This document shows positions 52,367 to 61,109 of a stretch of 64,000 nucleotides of DNA, one piece after another. Origin of the DNA: Vibrio gazogenes (GTDB taxonomy: Bacteria > Pseudomonadota > Gammaproteobacteria > Enterobacterales > Vibrionaceae). Made by a program: the position numbers and the translations under genes. Under the pieces are notes generated by a model. That model did no database searches and was not told where the DNA came from. It saw only the letters and a list, made by a program, of their open reading frames with translations. How positions within the stretch are numbered: the stretch's first letter is position 1; the number at the start of each line of letters is the position of its first letter. The stretch spans positions 992,001 through 1,056,000 of the forward strand of contig NZ_CP018836.1 in the NCBI RefSeq assembly GCF_002196515.1. Reading direction: 5' to 3'.

Positions 52367-54400
52367 CTATGACTCAGATTTACACTGTAAACTCGCGATA
52401 ATCGATGAAAGATTGTCTCGGACTCTCTGCTCAATCTGTTTCCTGCCTGTAACAGAAGAATGAGCAGTGATCGTTGACCACGCCTGATTCTGTAATATTT
52501 TCTCAATCAATAGGTCGTCAATCATGTCGATATACTCAGATGGAAGAGATGAGAGATAGAGAGATATCCATACCGCGACACTCTCATAATTAGAGCCGCC
52601 CTGAGCATAATGTCGAATCAATGTGACGGGTATATCTGTTATCGGTAAATTGACGCTCATCTTTAGCAACTGCCGAACAACATCAGGCTCTAACCGCGTC
52701 AGTTCTGTTTTTAAGGCATGTGGAAAATAGTATGAAAATTGTTTTCTCGCAGACTCAAACCACGAATACGAATTACGGAAAATCATCACGATAGAATAAC
52801 TACCACTCGCCTGATCTCTACGCGAACCGATTTTCACTGGATGAAAATCATTGTTTCCCCAAAACTGGAGGAGCGCTGAAGTCGCACCAAAGCTGGTAGC
52901 GATATAGTCAGCTGGGCATTGACGAGTCAATTCGGAAAGTAGTGCCGATCCATATCCTCGACCTTGCAAAGCCGGATGGATGGCAATACGCATCACTCGG
53001 CAGCAAGACAAACCCGCTGCATCAGATAATCCGAGTTGGTTTACCAGAGATATCGGCACAAGATGTCCTTTCGGACGATGTTGCCCACGTTGAATCCTTT
53101 CAACTGCATCTGGCGATAACGATCCTTCCTGGATTGCAAGAATGCATCCCACCAGATGATGTGCTCTCTGCGCAATAAAGACGGTGATATTCGAATCAGA
53201 AAGAATCCCCATTAAATCATTCGGTGTGGTTTGATAATGGGCATGCGTTAATAAAGAAAAGAGATTGGCAAACATCGCCGGCTCATTCAGCAATTCGTCA
53301 CGTGTCAGATGACGATACTGAACCGGGCCTTCTTGTACATCCTCAATGGCAGGTAACTCAGCATCAAGCAAAAATGTCTGATACTGCCACTTTTCTAGTG
53401 GATCGCCTTCAGCCCAGCGGATCGGTGTTGATAAAGTCTGATGAGTTAAACCGGGTCTGTTGTGTTTTAACCACGGTAAAAATTTGAGCGTGAATCCTCT
53501 GCCACATCCTTCGTAGCCATGAATCGTGGTCGAAAACACGAGACGATGATAGTGATGGGTTAAAGACGTGAGCATCGATATCGGTATCGCAGCGGCTTCA
53601 TCAATCAACAGGAGATCACAGCCCGGACGTTCATAAATAAGTTCATCCGGTGCGATGAACTGGAGTTTGGCTTGCTGATAAACGAATATTTTTCCTTGTA
53701 GTTGACCTTCTGGCAGCATTCGCTGCAGATGGCTGAAAATCGGATCAACCGACGAAAAAGCAGGTGCAGTAACAAGAATATGAATGGATGAACGACGCTT
53801 CATTAATACGGATGCAGCGATGCCCAGCGCACTGCTTTTCCCCCGACCACGATCCGCAGTCAATACGAAGGGACGTTTCCGATGCCCTTCGACGACATGA
53901 ATAATTGACGCAATCGCTTGTTCCTGTTGCTCAAACCGATCAACTCGCGTCGCTGGTTGTGGTGGAAAATCGACTTTAACAGACGGTTGTCGCTCATCCA
54001 CCAATATCAGTTGCGCCAGAGCACGCCGTAACCATTGTTGGGCCGGATTTAAATTCTCACGCCACTCAGGGACATCAACCACCACCAAAATCCCGCCACC
54101 TTGCAGCGTACCAAGCGCGGCATTAAAACTGTCGGCATCGAATTCAACCGATAAATCAACCAATAACAGCCCACATTCCTGCCCCAGTAAGCGACGACCA
54201 GACTTGATATCAAACCATTCATATCCTTCTCTGGGATAACCGCCAAGCTGTATATGCCGACCATCAAAATGGCCTTTCAACTGCAATAATCGGCCTTCAA
54301 TCCATTCTGGTGTCCCTCTCAACACAATACCGGCACGGTAGAAGGTTTGTACCAAATAAGACCGTAATGGGGAAAGAACCTCAGAAAAAGCACACATCAT
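52367..54400 (-). CDS. tmcA: tRNA(Met) cytidine acetyltransferase
   Basis: The 677-aa enzyme makes N4-acetylcytidine at the wobble base of elongator tRNA-Met using acetyl-CoA and ATP. The helicase/ATPase module has Walker A LTADRGRGKSSALG (~180-193) and a DLLLIDEAAAIP Walker B. The GNAT module has VMRIAIHPALQGRGYGSALL. The C-terminal tRNA-binding part finishes the protein, and length matches E. coli TmcA (671). The last codons overlap a parS2 site. No strong ribosome-binding site is visible. It lies downstream of parB on the same strand, beyond a terminator. Confidence 0.95.
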   Translation of the reverse strand: MMCAFSEVLSPLRSYLVQTFYRAGIVLRGTPEWIEGRLLQLKGHFDGRHIQLGGYPREGYEWFDIKSGRRLLGQECGLLLVDLSVEFDADSFNAALGTLQGGGILVVVDVPEWRENLNPAQQWLRRALAQLILVDERQPSVKVDFPPQPATRVDRFEQQEQAIASIIHVVEGHRKRPFVLTADRGRGKSSALGIAASVLMKRRSSIHILVTAPAFSSVDPIFSHLQRMLPEGQLQGKIFVYQQAKLQFIAPDELIYERPGCDLLLIDEAAAIPISMLTSLTHHYHRLVFSTTIHGYEGCGRGFTLKFLPWLKHNRPGLTHQTLSTPIRWAEGDPLEKWQYQTFLLDAELPAIEDVQEGPVQYRHLTRDELLNEPAMFANLFSLLTHAHYQTTPNDLMGILSDSNITVFIAQRAHHLVGCILAIQEGSLSPDAVERIQRGQHRPKGHLVPISLVNQLGLSDAAGLSCCRVMRIAIHPALQGRGYGSALLSELTRQCPADYIATSFGATSALLQFWGNNDFHPVKIGSRRDQASGSYSIVMIFRNSYSWFESARKQFSYYFPHALKTELTRLEPDVVRQLLKMSVNLPITDIPVTLIRHYAQGGSNYESVAVWISLYLSSLPSEYIDMIDDLLIEKILQNQAWSTITAHSSVTGRKQIEQRVRDNLSSIIASLQCKSES
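52379..52391. other. parS2 site 4, embedded in the 3' end of tmcA
   Basis: TTTACACTGTAAA lies inside the tmcA frame, 12 bp before its stop, and encodes Leu-Gln-Cys-Lys on the minus strand. Sites 3 and 4 share an extended AGATTTACACTGTAAA, a phrase also close to site 2 (tGATTTACACTGTAAA). Confidence 0.88.
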
Positions 54401-54488
54401 CGCAAAGCCATAAAAACAGGAGTATTGGTATCACATCATACAAATCATCTGAGGAAAGGGAAGTGTTTCTATACGGAATTCAAGATTC

Positions 54489-54516
54489 AAAAAAGCCCGG
54501 TGAATCACCGGGCTTA
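54489..54516 (-). terminator. Terminator of the parA2-parB2 operon
   Basis: AAGCCCGGTGA and TCACCGGGCTT form an 11-bp stem with a one-base gap at centre. On the minus strand it is followed by TTTTTT, 37 bp after the parB stop. Confidence 0.92.
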
Positions 54517-54552
54517 TTTATTTCAAGCATATTTCAAACATCAATTGAGACG

Positions 54553-55524
54553 TTAGTTCATCTTACTCTGGATAAATTCAAATAATTCATCCATGAGCTG
54601 GTCATCAACCCGCTTTAGATTCAGCACTAACTGGCTACCTTTACGAGTATAACTTGCGCGTCCTTTGACTAACTCGATTTTATGAGAGGCTGCTTTCTGC
54701 TTCGGTGCAAGTGAAGCCATCCACTGTTCCAGTGTTTCCGTCACTTCTTTGGTCAATCGGGCAACACCTTGAACCTCACTTTTTTGCCAGACAAATTCTC
54801 CATCGGCACGGCATTTATCTAAGAGTTGCGCCCGCTGTTCCTCATCTAACACACTATATTGTTTATGAAGTTTTACGATCGTCGGGCGACCAAGCTCAAC
54901 AACATTCGGGTAAGCCTGAAGTAACTCAAGCGGCAAAGCGGCAGCTTTCAAAGCACCACTCACAAGCGCTTCACTGCATTGGAACATCTTCGCTAAAGCT
55001 TTTTGATCATCCGCCTCACCACTATCCAGTTTCGCCTGCATCTCTTTACCTTTTTCGTAAAGAGATAACGGCTTGTGCGCGTTCGCCACGTCAGACAAGA
55101 ATTTGGCATGTTCTTCATTGATGCCATCCGCCACATAAACGAGGAAATCCTGGTTTGCCAGAATACATGCCATTCGACGTCGGCTACCATCAAGCACTTC
55201 AATCACACCGTCTGTTGAACGTCGTCCAACGGCTGGATACTGTTGACCCCGGTCTTGCAGCGTACTCAAAATATCAGACAATGCATGTTCATTCAGAAAC
55301 GACTGTTCACGGGCATTTCGTTCAAAAACGGTCGTTTGGGTCGCAATACGATCTGCTGGTATACGCTGTAATTCAAAGGTGACTAAATCTTTACCAGCCA
55401 CAGCTAATTCGATGACATGAGCCTTTTCTTTTGCAGCGTTTTGCGCCTCTTGTGGGGTTGTTGCCCGGCGCTTATCGGCCTTACCAAACAGTTTTGCGTT
55501 TAATTCTGATGTTTTCATTGCCAT
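54553..55524 (-). CDS. parB2: ParB2, centromere-binding protein of chromosome II
   Basis: The 323-aa protein has the ParB N-terminal nuclease-like/CTPase fold. The box QQYPAVGRRSTDGVIEVLDGSRRR holds the GSRRR motif, and a helix-turn-helix includes KALAKMFQCSEALVSGALKAA. A dimerising C-terminus ends the protein. The short N-terminus MAMKTSELNAKLFGKADKRR resembles Vibrio ParB2 rather than ParB1. It should bind the parS2 sites, also present here. GGGGTAAGAG precedes the ATG; a second ATG two codons in is an alternative. It lies 6 bp downstream of parA2, translated as a pair. Confidence 0.95.
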   Translation of the reverse strand: MAMKTSELNAKLFGKADKRRATTPQEAQNAAKEKAHVIELAVAGKDLVTFELQRIPADRIATQTTVFERNAREQSFLNEHALSDILSTLQDRGQQYPAVGRRSTDGVIEVLDGSRRRMACILANQDFLVYVADGINEEHAKFLSDVANAHKPLSLYEKGKEMQAKLDSGEADDQKALAKMFQCSEALVSGALKAAALPLELLQAYPNVVELGRPTIVKLHKQYSVLDEEQRAQLLDKCRADGEFVWQKSEVQGVARLTKEVTETLEQWMASLAPKQKAASHKIELVKGRASYTRKGSQLVLNLKRVDDQLMDELFEFIQSKMN

Positions 55525-55530
55525 ATTCTC

Positions 55531-56748
55531 TTACCCCTGATTCAACGATGGCCAATGTGTATGTAGCACTCTCTCAAGCTCCAATGCACTTTTTTGAACA
55601 GCATCTTGCGCTGTCGCCAGTGTTTTCTTCCCGCCTTCAAAATCACCGGAAGTTAAATCAAACACCGTGCTATAAGTATCAGCGCAGGTTTCAAATGCCC
55701 GACTCCGTGGTATCGTTGCCATCATCACCTGCTCTCCGAGCAGATAATTCATCTCCGTCAAAACAGAAACTTGCTTCTTATTATCATCCTCGAACATCGT
55801 CGGTACCAACCGAACGAATTCGAGTCCCTTCCAATCTTCCGGAAACATTTCATAAACGGTTGGTAAATGCTGGAAGAAGTTAACCGTTGACGCCCAGTCC
55901 AGACGCTTTGCTGCACATGGTATCAAAAGCGCGTTAGACGCATACATTGCATTCCAAACTAAAGGATCAACATGCGGTCCCGTATCGATGACAATAATAT
56001 CAAAATCATCAGCAATTTTATCAATCAACTTCTCTTTCAAAAGACGGACAATATCCAGTGACTGATTTTGTGATAAATACTGCCATGCTTCAGCGTTAAA
56101 CATCGCATCTTCAGGGAAAGCAGAAATGGTTTTCAAGTTCGGGTACTGGGTCGACATCAATACGTTCTTATTCAAAAAAGAACGATCCACCGTCGTGTCA
56201 TCCGGCACATTGTCTAACATGATATCCACCGCAGAGAAAATACTTTCATTTTCTTCTGTACTAATTTGAGGATTCAGGAATAGACGTAATGAACCTTGAG
56301 GATCTAAATCGATTAAGCAAATGCGATATCTTTTATCCAGATTTAAAGCCAGACAGGCAGACAGATGAACTGCAGTCATCGATTTTCCCGTACCACCTTT
56401 TTGATTCTGAACATTAATAATCCAAGGCTTATTCTCATTATTCTTTTTACGTTGATGGAAGGTAGACACACCGGCCGCATCCATCAGCATATGCGCTTCA
56501 GCAAGAGAGATAGAATAATGATTGGCGTTATTTTTAGTAAACTGATGTCCTTCAGCTTCCATTTTTGCAATAGCTTCATCCAGCTTTCGCCGAGTGAGGC
56601 CGGAACGCGTTTCCATCAATGCCTTAGACATTGGGGGAAAGTGATCGTCTTTACGTTCTTCAAGGACGATTTCAATCCGATCCGCCTGAACTTGTTTGGT
56701 TTGTTCAGCGAGTTGGTAGAGATTATCTATGGTTTGTTCTCTCTTCAT
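55531..56748 (-). CDS. parA2: ParA2, segregation ATPase of chromosome II
   Basis: I use the ATG at 56748 (MKREQTIDNLYQLAEQ, 405 aa), as in known ParA2 proteins; the frame also extends two codons to a TTG. The N-terminal ~100 residues hold a DNA-binding helix-turn-helix region (SGLTRRKLDEAIAKMEAEGHQ), making it a ParA of the P1/type-Ia class. The deviant Walker A reads QNQKGGTGKSM (~115-125), and the Walker B region DIIVIDTGPH follows. It binds nucleoid DNA and drives ParB2-parS2 partition. It is transcribed away from the origin, with parB2 next. Confidence 0.96.
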   Translation of the reverse strand: MKREQTIDNLYQLAEQTKQVQADRIEIVLEERKDDHFPPMSKALMETRSGLTRRKLDEAIAKMEAEGHQFTKNNANHYSISLAEAHMLMDAAGVSTFHQRKKNNENKPWIINVQNQKGGTGKSMTAVHLSACLALNLDKRYRICLIDLDPQGSLRLFLNPQISTEENESIFSAVDIMLDNVPDDTTVDRSFLNKNVLMSTQYPNLKTISAFPEDAMFNAEAWQYLSQNQSLDIVRLLKEKLIDKIADDFDIIVIDTGPHVDPLVWNAMYASNALLIPCAAKRLDWASTVNFFQHLPTVYEMFPEDWKGLEFVRLVPTMFEDDNKKQVSVLTEMNYLLGEQVMMATIPRSRAFETCADTYSTVFDLTSGDFEGGKKTLATAQDAVQKSALELERVLHTHWPSLNQG

Positions 56749-56956
56749 TGCCAATATCCATAATGAGTGACATGACGCTATTGTACAGCAATTTTATTTA
56801 TTGACAATAAAAAGGTGTACGGTCAATTTTAGATTAATATCACAGTTAAGTGTCTACTAAGAGACGATTTAATGAAAAAGATGAAAATTAGCATCAAAAA
56901 TTTGATTCAGCTTTACCTTAAAAACAACATTTCACGAAAGTGTTACAATGTCACAT

Positions 56957-56969
56957 TTTACAATGTAAA
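56957..56969. other. parS2 site 5
   Basis: TTTACAATGTAAA, exact to the consensus with A in the centre instead of C. Lies ~210 bp upstream of parA2, in position to mediate ParB2 control of the parAB promoter or origin. Confidence 0.85.
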
Positions 56970-57400
56970 TTTAATCTTCGCCATCAAACCAATTATTTAT
57001 TGAATGATCAGCAGCATTTTTCATCGAGGTAAGGTTCTGTCTGATACCCAAGCAATGAGTTGTGAAACACATCAATGAACATGAATCACGATACCGGAAC
57101 GATTGAAAGTAGCGCGATACTTACGGTAGTTGTGATTTCAACTGCATACGATATTTCTCAAATCAATCTCATCAATATAAAGCACAAATATTCTCGACAC
57201 TTATTTTCGCTAAAACGCTTAAAATTCGAACACCTGATCAGCCTAACCCCCTAAAAATGGACGTCAGTGCGTCAACAATTGGTTTTATTCTGTCAAAAAA
57301 AACCACACAAATGCCAGAATAAAGAAAAATATCAGTCGTAAATTCTCATTTCATCATATCCATCACACATCCAGGAAAACCAAATAACCAACAACCGACT

Positions 57401-57416
57401 GGAACAATGATCATGG
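57401..57416. repeat. RctB-like motif GGAACAATGATCATGG, left origin arm
   Basis: Same GGAACAATGATCA core as the motifs at 57528-57543, 39945-39960 and (reverse) 60513-60528. In the incII-type part of the origin. Binding by RctB is inference. Confidence 0.55.
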
Positions 57417-57459
57417 CATCACCCCTTGATCATTTTTCCAAGACTCCAAGAAAAAATAG

Positions 57460-57471
57460 AAGCATGATCAA
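57460..57471 (-). repeat. RctB-type 12-mer, reverse orientation, left arm
   Basis: AAGCATGATCAA on the plus strand, i.e. TTGATCATGCTT on the minus strand. Isolated copy of the same core found in the array. Confidence 0.7.
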
Positions 57472-57527
57472 GGGATATAGACAATGTAAATTCCGTGAAT
57501 TCATTCATGATCTTATGATCAAATATT

Positions 57528-57543
57528 CGGAACAATGATCAAG
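57528..57543. repeat. RctB-like motif CGGAACAATGATCAAG, left origin arm
   Basis: Identical over 16 bases to the isolated motif at 39945-39960 and to the reverse complement of the one at 60513-60528. Confidence 0.6.
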
Positions 57544-57682
57544 AAGAATTTATCTCGGAAGCATGAGTTTCCTTGCCATAACTACGGAAGGTGTCAATTC
57601 AACTGGGGGATGTGCCGTATTTATCAGGATGCGTCGTTAAATTGAAATGACAGAGTCCGGGGAAAGTAGGGCATCATTACCC

Positions 57683-57694
57683 TTGATCATGCTT
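57683..57694 (+). repeat. RctB-type 12-mer, isolated
   Basis: TTGATCATGCTT, 219 bp left of the regular array. Confidence 0.75.
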
Positions 57695-57804
57695 ACGTAA
57701 CGACTGAACGTGATATATATCGAGTTATTTCCCAAAAAGTGTGTTTTTCGATTATCCAAAAGTCAGCAAAATCGTCGGTAAAAGGAGGTGAGAAACAATC
57801 TCCC

Positions 57805-57816
57805 TTGATCATGCTT
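57805..57816 (+). repeat. RctB-type 12-mer, isolated
   Basis: TTGATCATGCTT, 97 bp left of the array. Confidence 0.75.
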
Positions 57817-57878
57817 GCGGAGCTGTTCAGAATTAAAGCAAAATGTCACAGGGTGAATGATAACCAGCAGAGCAGGCA

Positions 57879-57887
57879 TGTGGATAA
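57879..57887 (-). promoter_or_regulatory. DnaA box
   Basis: TGTGGATAA, the perfect TTATCCACA consensus on the minus strand, 15 bp before the first iteron. V. cholerae oriCII likewise needs one DnaA box beside its 12-mer array. Confidence 0.9.
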
Positions 57888-57901
57888 GTTGTGTGTGCAG
57901 C

Positions 57902-58027
57902 TTGATCATGCTTCAAAGGAGATAATGATCATGATTCCGAAACACAAATGATCATGCTTCGGCCACTTAATGATCATGCTTTCAATATCTAATTGATCAT
58001 CGTTCCTGACGTACCATGATCATGCTT
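57902..58027 (+). repeat. Array of six RctB iterons (12-mers)
   Basis: Iterons start at 57902, 57925, 57948, 57970, 57993 and 58016, with spacings 23, 23, 22, 23 and 23 bp, two helical turns. Sequences: TTGATCATGCTT, ATGATCATGATT, ATGATCATGCTT (three times, at 57948, 57970 and 58016) and TTGATCATCGTT (57993). Each holds a GATC, so methylation by Dam can gate RctB binding, as known for this origin class. Confidence 0.93.
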
Positions 58028-58234
58028 TCAGCGGCGTAATAAAAATATCATTTTATTACAATTAATTACGTTCAATTTCTTACCCAGATCATATGATCAT
58101 ATAAACATTTAAGATCATTAATAATCATAAAGATCAGTTTTTAAGAGCCATAATTTTTTTCTTTATTTATAGAATATTTTTCTATAAGCTCGGAAAAATA
58201 TCAATATTACATCAAATGTGATATGGACAGGAAA

Positions 58235-60211
58235 ATGAGCACCCACGAAAAAATATTAATCAAAGCTCCTAGAAATCATAAAGATGGTCATCTCTTTCAA
58301 GTATCAGAATCATCGATCAATTGGATAGAACAGTATCAGCACTTTAAAGGGGTGACTAGAAGCATCATTGAACTACTGAATTTAGTTTCCTTAAAAGGAA
58401 TGAGTAGTAAAGATGGCTTAGTTTCAACGACAGAGCTGATTGAAGCAGCAGATGGACAGTTGACCAGAGCAGCAATCCAGCAACGGTTGCGTGCAGCCGT
58501 TAGTATTGGTCTCTTCGAGCAAATTCCTGTCCGGTTCGAGGAAGGCCTTGCAGGGAAAACAATGCTGCATAAGTTTATTAATCCGAGCCAACTGATCTCA
58601 TCGCTGGGAGCCACCAGCCTGATTACCGAATCGGTGAAACAGTCAGAGAAACAGAAACGCTCAAAAGCGCTGGCACAAACACAAGTAAATCAACGTTTGT
58701 TGAATGAATACGGGTTGAATACACCGCCAGCGATTAAAGATGAAGCCGATCAATTTGTAGTCTCACCCACCAATTGGGCTGGGATTATCGACCAAGCATT
58801 AGCACCGCCAAGAACACGTAAGAATTACCAGAAATCAATGGTTTCAATTTCTGGGACTCGCGCAGTGATCGAAACAAGATCATCCAAGAATATTATGACT
58901 GTTGATGATCTAATGACGCTGTTTGCCCTGTTTACATTAACCGTTCAATACCATGATCATCAGCGTGAAGAATATCATCTGAACGCGAAACAAATACCGA
59001 ATAAGACACCGCTGTATATTACGGATATTTTGTCACTTCGGGGGAAGAAGGATAGCGGGCCTGCGAGAGACTCAATTCGAGACAGTATTGATCGCATTGA
59101 ATTTACGGACTTTCAGCTCCACGAACTCACCGGACGTTGGCTCAGTGAAAATATGCCGGAAGGGTTTAAAAGTGATCGTTTTCGCTTTCTGGCCCGAACG
59201 ATCACCGCTTCTGAAGAAGCACCAGTTGAAGGTGCTGATGGTGAGATTAAGATCAAACCTAATCTCTACATTCTGGTTTGGGAGCCTTCATTTTATGAAG
59301 AGCTACTGACGCGGGATTACTTTTTCTTATTTCCACCAGAGATTCTGAAACAGCATACACTGGTATTCCAACTCTATTCTTATTTTCGAAGTCGGATGTC
59401 CCGTCGGCACCATGAAACCATGTTGTTATCTGAACTGAATCAGAAATTAGCCCGTAATATTGAATGGCGACGTTTCTCGATGGATCTGATCCGTGAGTTG
59501 CGGCGTTTATCTGAAGGAAAAGGGGATGACGATTTATTTGTCGTTAATCTGTGGGGGTATCATCTTTCTATCCGTGCCATTCATACCAAAGGCAAGCTTT
59601 CGGATTATGAAGTGGACATTAAATGTGATGTTGAAGAGGTGTTGCGTTTCTCCAGAGCGAGAACTACCAATGCCGGTAAACGTAATATGGCTCCGACGTT
59701 ACCGAATCCACTTCGCCATGAGATGGTTTCTAAGCAAAAACTGGAAGAACTCGCCTCAATTATTGATGGGGAGTTTGAACCGATCCAACGTAAAACGCCA
59801 TCTCCCAGAGGGAATCTAGGCCGCCGCGTCAAGTTGCGGAAACATTTGGTTGAAATCAATGCTGATGAAATTACGATAACCTTATCAAAATATACCTCTC
59901 AGGAGGCTCTGGAACGCAGTATAAGCGCTTTATCGGCAATGACTGGACACTCCCCATCATTAATCCGAGAAGAGTGTCAGGAGCTGATTGATAAGCTCGA
60001 TTGGCTCAGGGTCGGTGAAACAGTGCTTCCTTACGAAACGCTGAGCAAGACGATTGAGCTGTATAACTCCCGTAGTCGTAATAAGCATTTGTCAATTGAA
60101 CGATTAATCTCTGGATTAGCGGTTCGACGCAAAGTGTGTAAACAGATTAGTGAAGGGCATTTGGACGAGTCCGTGTTTTTAGTGCTTGATGAAGTGGCGA
60201 TTGGTATCTAG
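58235..60211 (+). CDS. rctB: RctB, replication initiator of chromosome II
   Basis: The ATG at 58235 gives MSTHEKILIKAPRNHKDGHL, 658 aa, the same length as V. cholerae RctB; AGGA sits 5 bases upstream. The longer frame from 58223 would place this ribosome-binding site inside coding sequence. The N-terminal region (VSESSINWIEQYQHFKGVTR) and a winged-helix part (LIEAADGQLTRAAIQQRLRA) read like the Vibrio family, which has several winged-helix DNA-binding domains. RctB melts oriCII by binding methylated iterons. The region upstream is AT-rich with GATC repeats and probably serves autorepression. A terminator follows ~190 bp after the stop. Confidence 0.97.
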   Translation: MSTHEKILIKAPRNHKDGHLFQVSESSINWIEQYQHFKGVTRSIIELLNLVSLKGMSSKDGLVSTTELIEAADGQLTRAAIQQRLRAAVSIGLFEQIPVRFEEGLAGKTMLHKFINPSQLISSLGATSLITESVKQSEKQKRSKALAQTQVNQRLLNEYGLNTPPAIKDEADQFVVSPTNWAGIIDQALAPPRTRKNYQKSMVSISGTRAVIETRSSKNIMTVDDLMTLFALFTLTVQYHDHQREEYHLNAKQIPNKTPLYITDILSLRGKKDSGPARDSIRDSIDRIEFTDFQLHELTGRWLSENMPEGFKSDRFRFLARTITASEEAPVEGADGEIKIKPNLYILVWEPSFYEELLTRDYFFLFPPEILKQHTLVFQLYSYFRSRMSRRHHETMLLSELNQKLARNIEWRRFSMDLIRELRRLSEGKGDDDLFVVNLWGYHLSIRAIHTKGKLSDYEVDIKCDVEEVLRFSRARTTNAGKRNMAPTLPNPLRHEMVSKQKLEELASIIDGEFEPIQRKTPSPRGNLGRRVKLRKHLVEINADEITITLSKYTSQEALERSISALSAMTGHSPSLIREECQELIDKLDWLRVGETVLPYETLSKTIELYNSRSRNKHLSIERLISGLAVRRKVCKQISEGHLDESVFLVLDEVAIGI

Positions 60212-60399
60212 AGCACTGAAAGGCAGGCGAACGGTAAAATGGAACCAAGGTTACAAACCCGGATTGTCTTTGCATAGCTCTGACATCGTCCTGACAGAAG
60301 CGAGTATTGAGACCGCTATTCTCTACCTCGAAAGACAACCGATATCCTACCGATGTCATTGGTTAGGTTCACGTTGTTATATTCATACTTAGCATTTTT

Positions 60400-60427
60400 G
60401 CGAGCACCCCATGCTCGCTTTTTTTTG
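60400..60427 (+). terminator. Terminator after rctB
   Basis: GCGAGCA-CCCCA-TGCTCGC then TTTTTTTT. Stem of seven pairs with an eight-T tail, 189 bp after the rctB stop. Confidence 0.92.
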
Positions 60428-60770
60428 TCTGTAGAAAATGAGCCCATCAATTATCCATCCGGTCATCAAATCAATTGAACATGACGAATCACTTCATGAA
60501 TGCTATTACATCCTTGATCATTGTTCCGTATATGATGTGAATCAGGAAAATTATTGAGGAAAGTCGGGGGGAATGGTTAAACAAAAGATCGAGCGCAATC
60601 TTTTAAAAGTACCGTGCTGTTCGGGTAGACGCAAAATTTTATTTTTACATCTATCAATATTTTTACAGAACTATAGCCACTATCACACTCTTAGATAATT
60701 TTGCTTAACAAGGTTTTTCAGCTTCGCTATAGAATACATGTCCCTAACATGGTTTGTCCGGAGGTGATTT
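60428..60770. other. Gap between rctB terminator and the DUF3545 gene
   Basis: About 340 bp with no gene. It holds one RctB-like motif (60513-60528) and must contain the promoter of the small gene at 60771. Confidence 0.55.
60513..60528 (-). repeat. RctB-like motif downstream of rctB
   Basis: CTTGATCATTGTTCCG, the exact reverse complement of the 16-base motif at 57528-57543 and 39945-39960. It lies after the rctB terminator. A role in titrating or handling RctB is only inferred. Confidence 0.55.
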
Positions 60771-60968
60771 ATGTCTATCAATTCAATTGACCATGATGAA
60801 ATGACGAATATCGCAAATAAATGGGACTTCACGGACGAAGTTGAATTGCAACAACCCACGAAAACCCTCAAGTCAGCCGAAGCCCGACGCCGGATTGAAG
60901 TGATGAGAGAAATTCGTGAAAGTGGTTTAACGCTTGAAGAAGCGAGAGAGCTTGGCTTACTTCATTAA
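60771..60968 (+). CDS. DUF3545-family small protein
   Basis: The 65-aa protein begins MSINSIDHDEMTNIANKWDF and ends in a helical RRRIEVMREIRESGLTLEEARELG segment. This matches the DUF3545 (PA3496-like) family of gammaproteobacteria, about 60 residues long, of unknown function. The basic SAEARRRIE stretch is its most conserved part. GGAGG sits 7 bases before the ATG. A strong terminator follows, so it is a single-gene unit. Confidence 0.88.
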   Translation: MSINSIDHDEMTNIANKWDFTDEVELQQPTKTLKSAEARRRIEVMREIRESGLTLEEARELGLLH

Positions 60969-60982
60969 GTTTTATATTGGAT

Positions 60983-61013
60983 AAAAAAGGGCAGCTTCGC
61001 TGCCCTTTTTTTT
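60983..61013 (+). terminator. Terminator after the DUF3545 gene
   Basis: AAAAAGGGCAGC-TTCG-CTGCCCTTTTTTTT. A stable UUCG tetraloop and T8 tail. Confidence 0.93.
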
Positions 61014-61109
61014 GAATGCGAGTGGTCGGAGTGAGCCCTCAGTTAGCGCTTAATTTTCTTGATTCCTGTGGTATATTGCATAACTTGTTTACAAATGGCG
61101 GGTGATTTC

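Larger units (their letters stand above)
56749..58234. other. oriCII: chromosome II replication origin region
   Basis: Gene-free stretch between parA2 and rctB. Left part (56.8-57.5 kb): a parS2 site and scattered GATC motifs, corresponding to the incII-type control region. Middle (57.4-57.82 kb): spaced reverse or single copies of the ATGATCA motif, two of them as GGAACAATGATCA(A/T)G. Right (57.87-58.03 kb): one DnaA box and six regularly spaced 12-mers. Then an AT-rich segment (about 58,035-58,200) with repeated AGATCAT/AATCATA phrases suits the unwinding region, overlapping the rctB promoter. Order and spacing agree with V. cholerae oriCII. An overlapping 70-codon frame at 57739-57951 is made of these repeats and is not treated as a gene. 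Confidence 0.93.

Noticed and set aside
57480..57495. TAGACAATGTAAA as a sixth parS2 site
   Set aside because: Two mismatches in the left half of the 13-mer. Kept out of the exact-site list.
57739..57951. 70-codon frame inside the origin (rctA-like position)
   Set aside because: Composed of iterons and spacer with no family features. V. cholerae rctA itself is not known to act as a protein.
60186..60392. 68-codon frame overlapping the rctB 3' end
   Set aside because: Overlaps rctB in another frame, has no good start signal and no recognisable features.
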